A stretch of 64,000 nucleotides of DNA from NCBI GenBank assembly GCA_944472135.2, contig OX235262.1, positions 82,062,903-82,126,902 of the forward strand, given 5' to 3'. Position numbers and translations under genes: made by a program. The number at the start of each line of letters is the position of its first letter. The stretch's first letter is position 1. This document shows positions 56,801 through 64,000 of this stretch, piece after piece. The DNA is from Trichobilharzia regenti (lineage: Eukaryota; Platyhelminthes; Trematoda; Strigeidida; Schistosomatidae). The notes under the pieces are model-generated. The model saw only the letters and a list, made by a program, of their open reading frames with translations, did not search any database and was not told the origin of the DNA.

Positions 56801-58424
56801 TAATCGTATCAAGTTGACACATAAGACATGTGACTCGTATTACGTTTTCTAAACTGGCATCACTATTCAACTCAAGAAATAACAAGTATTATAGATGAAT
56901 AGAGTGAACACTTTTCAACATATTTATTCCAACAAATACATTCACAGTATCGAAAATATTTCATCATTCACAGGCATATTATCCGTTTCAACTTCACTAG
57001 AACGCCTAAATATGTAGTTTCTTTATTGCATTTCCCCCCTAATTGAAGCTTCCTTGTCAATTGCTATTCTGATTTAGTGGCAAATTATCTATTTGTATGC
57101 CTTTTAAATGAAATTTCGCATCAAAACTTTTCTGACCTGCATAACATCAGCATCACAATGTAATTGGACTGTGTTACATTGTATCGGGATATGTCGCTTG
57201 ATGTTGATATCTGAGAAACGTGATGGATTAAATAAGGTAAGAGGTTCAAAATATAAAGGTATATTTTTGAATTTTCATAAAACCATACTAGTTTATTAGG
57301 CCTATTTTTGAAACGCTGTCGTCTTAATTGGTTCGGTAGTTGTTAGCATTTGCAGCTCAATTTCAGCATAAATTTCAGTTTTCGGATACTCATAGCAGTT
57401 AGTTTTTCATTTTTAGACAAAAAGCGTTAGTAATATGTGGCATTGCTGTGAACTTGTGTTTGAAGTGGCCTTTATTTTGAAGGAAGATTTAATTGTTGTT
57501 ATATTCTGGTGACTTGGACTCATACTGGAAAGAATATTATTTTCTCGTCTGAAAATAAGGACAAGCTGTTCAGCAGGTGAGGAAGACTTTATTTTTCAGT
57601 TTATTCGTCCAAATACTGTTGCGCATTGAGTTGCATTGCGATTCCACATGAAACAAAAGACTGTGAATGCCTTGTCCTCTCCTCTGCATAACATAATAAC
57701 ACAGGAATTACTTCACAAGACTCTACATATTATTTTATTTTTGACTGAAACTTGATTCCACACTGTTTTTAGTACACGTATGGAACTTTCAGCATGGATA
57801 TCGGTAGCCCAAATTTTGCAAGCTGACCATGGATGTCAGGTGTGCGTCGGCAGGCGGTCGAACCTGGGATCATGGGCATGGCCGGCGAGAGTCCTAACCA
57901 CTGAGTTATATTAAGTTCAGGAAGGACAAACAGAAGTTTTGCCACTTCACTGTTATGAGTTGATTTGTGAACTGTGTAGGCTTTTACAGTAATACATTCG
58001 GCAAGGAGACTTCGTATTAAAATTAAGTGTGCACGTTTTACCAAATATTATACACTTCCCGTATGAAATTGATTGCGTCAAGAGGCCATTTAACAACTGC
58101 TGAATGTTGCAACTGAACTAAAACTATGACCCGTAACTCAGAAGATTGTTGTCATTTTCACTGGCAGTAGTTCAGAGTCTATTGAGTTCACACAACCACA
58201 GTGCTCATTTATCACTTTACTAAGGAAACATTAACTAGATTTTGAAAACACAGCACATCATTTTGCGTATTCCATTAATTCTACAGAATGCATTCGGTTC
58301 ACTTAGCATGGGGGAACTCATATTTCCAAGAAGGATTTAATGCAAGGCTCATTTCTATAGCTGCCGTCTTTATTTTAGTTCAGTTTTATTATATATATTT
58401 CAATAAAATTTCCTGCTGTTGACT
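53806..58424. other. Upstream region of the ILVBL-like gene, largely unassigned
   Basis: An LTR-like end (GTGTGTAACGACAGAGGAAG then ACAGGC, 54803-54838, minus sense) may be a fragment of an element-A-like LTR. 55270-55480 is unusually rich in long A/T and C runs. A minus-oriented tRNA-derived SINE head lies at 57838-57905. The promoter was not identified. Confidence 0.35.
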
Positions 58425-58870
58425 TGAATGATTTACCAGGGAACAGTCTCTTCAACTTAGAGTATGCTGATGATATAGTCCATACAGGTAGCGAGAAGTG
58501 ACCATTGAATCTGGCAGATATGAAAATACCATTGGTGTATGGTTCTAGGTGTCTTTTCCCTATCTTCTGTATAAGTAATACGATATGGTGGGTAATATTA
58601 AGGTTGAGCGTTAGTGTTAGGTAGAGATGTGGTACTAAATCCTTGTCAGTGACAAAGATGCATTCACTCTGTGTATTCTCACATATCCAGTGAACCCATA
58701 TATTTTTTCTTTAACACCACCATCCTCCTTACCATTTGTGCTGATCAGAGCTCCATTTAATTTTTTCTATACCTTTGTATGCTACATAAAAATGTGATAA
58801 TTTGAACTAGTGCACTTGTGTGCAAGCTTCTATGCTGAAGGTCAGTCAGAATGACATATAGTCTAGGTAT
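58425..58870 (+). mobile_element. RTE-like family 1 fragment
   Basis: A short coding scrap DLPGNSLFNLEYADDIV joined after a deletion to 3' region. Same orientation as the element following it. Confidence 0.65.
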
Positions 58871-58966
58871 AACGAAATGTTAAAAAGTATATAATAATCA
58901 CTGAAATGTCAACACATGATATTCATATTTTTCATTTCGTTCTTGTCTAGTTTAAAGAAGAGTTAT

Positions 58967-59326
58967 TGTCAATGGAGTTGAAGATTGAACGATCAATTCT
59001 TGGTTGTTTGCTTAAAATCAACTTCCCCAATTTTCGCGGAGGCATCAATACGACAGTCATCGTCTCATCGGTCGCTGTTCAGAAAGAAGAGGAAACAACG
59101 TCAGAAGTAATATTGTGATTTATTATTGTAATATTTGTTCACAGACCTTAGTAGAAATATTTTATTTTTTATATGTTGGTGTTACAATAAAGAATTCCCA
59201 AGCGGCCAATCGGTGTTTTGGTTTATTCGTCCGTTATTACTAAGCGTTTCTGAAAGCTTCAAGGAACAGCGTGGGCCCGAGCGTAGCGAGAGCTGGGCAT
59301 TAACGGTTTATGAGACGTGATTGACA
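58967..59326 (+). repeat. 5' LTR of the BEL/Pao-like element
   Basis: 360 bp, TGTCAATGGAG...GTGATTGACA. It differs from the 3' LTR by small indels and substitutions. Confidence 0.85.
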
Positions 59327-59470
59327 GTTTCTGACGATAGAAACAGATCTGGCGGATTCAAACAGTTGGTGAAAGTTTGGATAGTCGCCGTTCATTTTTC
59401 CTGGTGCCGGTCAAGTCCTCTTTGAACAAGCAATATCTGGAACTTTTTTGGAATTGGGTCAAGTTCAACA

Positions 59471-61426
59471 ATGCCTGGGTCAAAGAAGGGACAGAGTGTC
59501 TTGGATGCAAACAGGAAAGTAAGTCATTGTGACTTGTCTGTTAATTGTAACGATGTGTCTGATGTTAAGTATGACATGGTTGATGTTACTGTTTCGCCGT
59601 TCAGGGATAATAGGAACATCAAACTCCCTAAATTTGAACCACGATGTTTTGATGGAAACCCGGCTGATTATTTACAATTTGTAAAGGAGTTTGAGATCAT
59701 GTTGAGTGGTTTTTTATTAAATGATGAATTGAAATTGATGTATTTGATGAGATATTGCACTGGAGATGCTGCAAGAGCTATACAGTGTTGTAAGTTTATG
59801 AAGCCAAAAGAGGGCTACGATGAGGCTATGAGCATATTACGCCAAAGGTTTGGAAGACCCTCGATGATTGCAGGGAAATTATTCGAGGCTGTTAAGGGTA
59901 ATGGTGGTCAATTACAGGATGACTCTCAGGCACTCACTGAGTTTTTAGATAATTTGCTAATTTACAAGAATGGAATGATTTCGATGAATCGCATGAGTGA
60001 CCTCAACTCGAGTTTTATACTAGAAGTAATAGCAAGACGTCTACCTACTCGACCGCAAAGGAAGTGGGTGAAGATGAGCTCCCGTATGGAGGATGAGGGT
60101 ATCGAGCCAACATTTGATGATATCCTGAAACTGGTAAATACTAGTGTCAATCAATCTATGAGCAAGTTTTCCAGTCTGTTAGATCTCACCCCTAGAATAG
60201 AGCAGTCTGAGGGAAAAACGCACTCATTGATGACGAATAAGCCTCAGAGAGGTGGATATCGAGAAGACTCCATGATGTATAGTAATGCATATAGATCTAG
60301 TGAGTGTAACAGGTTTCGTAGTACATCCTCAACAGATAAGTTACAAGATGCAAGACAAACACGGTTGTGTTTCACACGTTTGCAAGAAGTGCATACAGAG
60401 GTCAACTGTGAACCAGTGAGCAAGTTCAGTGATAAGCTAAATGTAAAATCCAGGTCTGACTCCGAATTGTGTGACGATATCTGTGCGGTCAGGAAGTCTG
60501 TAGTTGCAACTGGTAAGCCATTGCTGAATAGAGTGTCACAGAATAGAGTTACTGCTTCAGAGTTCAGTTCTGACTCCAAAAGTTTACAAAGTATAACTGG
60601 TCAGAGTGAAGATATAAAACGTTTAATGATTTTTGAGGAGGAACCAAAATTGTCTACTTCTGTTATTAAAGAGTTTGAAAATGATGAACTTGACGGTAAA
60701 TTGAATATTTGTGATAATGATCATGATACTTCACAGTTGTCTTTGGTTGATCATGATGAGATGAGGGATATGCCTACTACTGCTAAGTTGAACAAAGTTT
60801 CTGTACAACTTGAACGTGAAGTAGAAATAAATGCAGGTGCAGTTGCAGAAGGCATGCATGCTTGTGAGACCGTCAGTGTGAGTGATCAGCATGTAGCCCA
60901 CCTATCATCATATGCCAGTGCTAAGCCTGAGCTGATAGTAAAAGACGGCAGTGGTGGTGGTCTTGCAGGCAGACAAATTTCTGAAAGTCGAGCAACAACA
61001 GCTTTTGATCCACTGCTAAGTTCATCAAATGATATCAATCAGTCGTCGTTGGTGCTGTCATCCACAATGAAAAAGACGCCCATCAACTCAAGTATCTTGT
61101 GCAATGACTATGCTAGTATCAGTTCGTTTGAAAGGACGAATATCAATGGTCAGTTTAGTGAGGATAAGCCAAGTGTAAACGAGAGAGTAATTGTTAAATT
61201 GACTTGCACGAATAAAGGCATTTCTAGTTTCAAGTTACTATTTGAATGTTATTATCTTTGGTGTAAATTACTCTGTGTCTTCACTTGGTTGATGAGATAT
61301 GTCATGTGTTTGTTGGTCATCTATATTCTACGATACAATGACATGGGTGTGTTACCATTCAGGTTTGAGGACATAGCTGATAGAAGGAAGTTAGCAAATG
61401 AACTCTGCGACGATTTTCCAAACTAG
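59471..61426 (+). CDS. Pao-type Gag with C-terminal transmembrane segment
   Basis: 651 residues. The N-terminal half matches the DUF1759-type Gag of BEL/Pao elements: LPKFEPRCFDGNPADYLQFV then KEFEIMLSG (about residues 55-80), MRYCTGDAARAIQCCKFMK, and EAMSILRQRFGRPSMIAGKL. The middle is acidic and Ser/Thr-rich without a zinc knuckle. Near residues 590-620 a Cys- and aromatic-rich hydrophobic stretch (LWCKLLCVFTWLMRYVMCLL then VIYIL) can span a membrane, followed by a short polar tail. The frame is open over its whole length despite having no Pol, which suggests selection or a young copy. Confidence 0.8.
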   Translation: MPGSKKGQSVLDANRKVSHCDLSVNCNDVSDVKYDMVDVTVSPFRDNRNIKLPKFEPRCFDGNPADYLQFVKEFEIMLSGFLLNDELKLMYLMRYCTGDAARAIQCCKFMKPKEGYDEAMSILRQRFGRPSMIAGKLFEAVKGNGGQLQDDSQALTEFLDNLLIYKNGMISMNRMSDLNSSFILEVIARRLPTRPQRKWVKMSSRMEDEGIEPTFDDILKLVNTSVNQSMSKFSSLLDLTPRIEQSEGKTHSLMTNKPQRGGYREDSMMYSNAYRSSECNRFRSTSSTDKLQDARQTRLCFTRLQEVHTEVNCEPVSKFSDKLNVKSRSDSELCDDICAVRKSVVATGKPLLNRVSQNRVTASEFSSDSKSLQSITGQSEDIKRLMIFEEEPKLSTSVIKEFENDELDGKLNICDNDHDTSQLSLVDHDEMRDMPTTAKLNKVSVQLEREVEINAGAVAEGMHACETVSVSDQHVAHLSSYASAKPELIVKDGSGGGLAGRQISESRATTAFDPLLSSSNDINQSSLVLSSTMKKTPINSSILCNDYASISSFERTNINGQFSEDKPSVNERVIVKLTCTNKGISSFKLLFECYYLWCKLLCVFTWLMRYVMCLLVIYILRYNDMGVLPFRFEDIADRRKLANELCDDFPN

Positions 61427-61430
61427 AGCG

Positions 61431-61678
61431 TCAACCTGAGAAGGGTTGTAGGCGTACTGCTGTAAGTCCTACAGTTCTTCAAAGGGTAGCGCATCAATGA
61501 GCAGTCCAATGTGCTTGGTGTATGATCTTGTACATATGTTCATATTGTATATACTGAATTGATATCATCTGTCATCTATCTGTTGGTAATTCTGTTTGTG
61601 TCCGGACGACTTCCACTTGGATCATCAACCTGAGAAGGAATGTAGGCGTGCTGGTGTAAGTCCTGCGATTCTTCAAAG
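61431..61678 (+). repeat. 54-bp direct repeat inside the BEL/Pao-like element
   Basis: 61431-61484 and 61625-61678 both read TCAACCTGAGAAGG...TTCTTCAAAG, about 85-90% alike by eye, with a 140-bp spacer. Confidence 0.75.
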
Positions 61679-62376
61679 AAATTCCATCGAGACACGATCT
61701 GCGAGTTTGTTTGCACTGTTTGAATATACGTGTGTTGTGTCATATCAATTGGTGTTTTTGAATTCATTGTGTTTACTTGTTGTTTTCAAACCTTGTTGTT
61801 ATTGCATAATTTTGGTAAAATTTTCGTCGTGATTACTTCTGAAGTTGTTTCGAGTCTTCTACGTTCGTGAATAAATTGGTTGATGTTAGAGACAGCAGAT
61901 GGGTCGTGTACGCCGCGGAGGCTAGGCTATTGCTGAGAATGACATGCACACGGAGATAATTGTTAGCTGCGGTCCGACACGCCGGGGAGAAAGAGTGTAG
62001 ACGACTGAGGCTCGCATGCGTCACCGCTACTAGAACTGAGGCAGAATGAGTGACAGGCGATTGTAGTGGTAATTGGTAGTGAGTAGATACGAGGATGTGC
62101 GTAGAGTATCATGAGTTGGTGCTATGGTCACGTTGCATTCTGCAAGAGTCATTCTAGCAAGTGGCGATTGTGTTGCAAGAGGATGCCTTTAACTGGAAGG
62201 CGCAGGTCGTCATTGATGTGTGAGATTGTGCTGTGAGTATGCTTGTGGTGTGTTGGATTTTCTGTTTATTTTCCATTTCAGCTCTGTTCGTGTGACCCAG
62301 GTTCTCGCAATGGCATCCAAGTCAACGTGTATTGGTCGTGATGGAAAAAAAGATGGATCCCTTAATGGCCAGGGAG
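61679..62376 (+). other. 3' non-coding part of the BEL/Pao-like element
   Basis: No Pol domain and no obvious ORF with a motif. It ends at the 3' LTR. Confidence 0.5.
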
Positions 62377-62735
62377 TGTCAACGCAGTTGAAGATTGAAC
62401 GATCAATTCACGGTTGTTTGCTCAAAACCAACTTCCCCAATTTTCGCGGAAGCATCAATACACCAGTCATCGTCTCATCGGTCGCTGTTCAAAAAGAAGT
62501 CAGGAGACAACTGTCAGAAGTAATATTGTGATTCATTATTGTAATATTTGTTCACCGACCTTAGTGGAAACATTGTTTATATTTTGGTGTTACAATAGAC
62601 AATCCTCGAGTCACCAATTGGTGTTTTGGTTTTTTCGTCCGTTATTACTAAGCGTTTCTGAGAAGCTTCAAGGAACAGCGTGAGCGCGAGCGTAGCAAGA
62701 GCTGGGCATTAACGGTTTACGGGACGTGGCTGACA
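62377..62735 (+). repeat. 3' LTR of the BEL/Pao-like element
   Basis: 359 bp, TGTCAACGCAG...GTGGCTGACA. Confidence 0.85.
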
Positions 62736-62929
62736 GGTACCTACTTCTCACTTACATCCTCATGTGGCCGATGGGTTATGCATGGGATGCTCAGGGAAAT
62801 GCGAATACTATGGCAAATTATTAGTGACTGAAAATGGCATTCTGCTTGGTAGTTAATGAGCCATCATGAGATTTGGTTGTGGACTATGACATACTTCGCT
62901 ACTAGGCCTTAAGCGATGTTGAATCTCAA

Positions 62930-64000
62930 GCGCTTACTCTGAAAGGTTCTACGTTACAGCTCAGGTCAGACAGTAATACCACATCATCAGTTAAGTGTGA
63001 ATGCAGTTGATATGTCTTCGATGGAAAAAGTGTTGGCTCAAGTTCTTTGGAAACACAATGAGTTAGTACGTCAGTCAACGTCAGATCTTTCCGAGGTATT
63101 CTCGTAACTTGGGGACAACAAAAGCTATCAGTCATACAACTTACACTGGCAATGGTGATGCAATAAAACGAGCATCTCTTTAACTTCTGCCTAAGTGCCC
63201 TTTCATTCGAAAGCACCATTGAAAAAATGTTGCGGAAAAATATAATTAAACCGTCACTTATTTTGTGGGCTTCTTTTATAGTGCTAGTTAAAAAGAGAAG
63301 CGGACCACTCTGTTTGTGTACTGATGACAGAAAATTAAACGCAGTGACACGTAAAAGAGTTTATCTCTTTTGCCAATAGACGAAATGTTGGAAGCATTAT
63401 CAGGTGCAGTCTGCTTCTCAACCCCTGGCTACGCTTCGGGATATTCGCAGATTAAGGCCCACCCTCTTGACAAGATCAGACTGATTTTACTACACCTACG
63501 GAGTCATGTGAATTCCAGACCATACCTTTCGGTTAGGTAATGTACCAGCGACACTTCAAAGGCTGATGCACACGGTGTTTAAAGGACTAGTTTGTTAGGT
63601 ATGCACGGTATGTTTAGACGATATCACTCTGTTCAGTCGTACTGTCAAAGAACACATCAAATGGGCTGGGCATGGGCTTCGGAGGTTTGCAGGAGGTAGG
63701 ACCCAAGAAGAAGCCCACTAAAAATCGAATATTCAGTAAACAAGTTACGTTCATGGGGCATGTGGTCAGAGTGAACGGATAAAAAAGCAACCTGGATTCA
63801 GCTACAGCCGTTAGGGGGTGGCCCGTAGCAAACTCGACAGATAAGATACATGGTTTTCTGAGGTTAGCTTCGCATCATCGTCATTTTGTGAGGAGCTGTT
63901 CTGAAATTGCCAAGCCTTTGGCAGAGCTGGGCGGAAGAAATATTCTCTTCGCACGGCCGGTGGATTGTGACCGATTCGAGATGCTCGTCGCCCAATTCAT
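62930..64000 (+). pseudogene. Ty3/Gypsy RT relic, runs off the window
   Basis: Translated pieces of RT read KMLRKNIIKPSLILWASFIV, LVKKRSGPLCLCTDDRKLN, a TFRLGNVPATLQRLMHTVFK region, and a CLDDITLFSRTVKEHI box (YxDD changed to CLDD), then VTFMGHVVRVNG. In-frame stops and frame changes are frequent. It is a dead fragment whose other half lies beyond base 64000. Confidence 0.75.

Larger units (their letters stand above)
58967..62735 (+). mobile_element. Non-autonomous BEL/Pao-like LTR element with a lone Gag
   Basis: LTRs 58967-59326 and 62377-62735 are near-identical and TG...CA bounded. A candidate primer-binding site TGGCGGATTCAAACAG (59350-59365) lies 23 bases after the LTR. The only large ORF is Gag (59471-61426); no protease, RT or integrase is present in the 3 kb body. 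It must depend on enzymes from other elements. No matching TSD (GTTAT / GTACC). Confidence 0.8.

Overview
The window looks like genomic DNA of a blood-fluke-type trematode, most likely Schistosoma (inference). It is AT-rich. It carries one host gene with the flatworm pattern of tiny 5' introns followed by large 3' introns. The rest is mobile DNA of the kinds known from trematodes: Ty3/Gypsy elements with a CHCC Gag box (CsRn1/Boudicca type), a BEL/Pao-type element, RTE-like and CR1-like non-LTR elements, Penelope-like elements (PLEs) with a GIY-YIG domain, and tRNA-derived SINEs carrying a hammerhead-like core.

Layout. 1-3881: 5' half of a minus-strand Ty3/Gypsy element (A) with a CCHC Gag, cut by the window edge. 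4365-9505: a full-length but frame-broken minus-strand CHCC-type Gypsy element (B). 9910-18051: two nearly identical minus-strand CHCC-type elements (C1, C2) in tandem, sharing a central LTR (LTR-body-LTR-body-LTR). Both have lost reverse transcriptase (RT) but keep one long Gag-protease-integrase frame, and both carry an 11-unit array of primer-binding-site-like repeats. 18052-28402: mostly non-coding, with a 5'-truncated RTE-like element (20300-22690), degenerate telomere-like hexamers, a solo LTR, an inverted SINE pair and an unclassified repeat.

28403-53805: a complete minus-strand gene of 11 coding exons for an ILVBL/HACL2-type thiamine-diphosphate (ThDP) enzyme of 660 residues with an N-terminal membrane anchor. 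The exons join without a frame error. The first two introns are 37 and 32 bp; the other eight are 1.2-7.0 kb and hold PLE, RTE, CR1, SINE and solo-LTR insertions. Exon 9 sits between two inverted RTE copies.

53806-64000: unrecognised upstream DNA, an RTE scrap, a plus-strand LTR element whose only large ORF is a Pao-type Gag with a C-terminal membrane segment (58967-62735), and a stop-riddled Gypsy RT relic running off the right edge.

The mobile elements are parasites of the locus, not parts of one pathway. The observations most worth a second look are the primer-binding-site-like array in C1/C2, the RT-less Gag-protease-integrase frame with a shared UGA, the two 50-nt hammerhead candidates at PLE 3' ends, the inverted repeats around exon 9, and the Gag-only LTR element.
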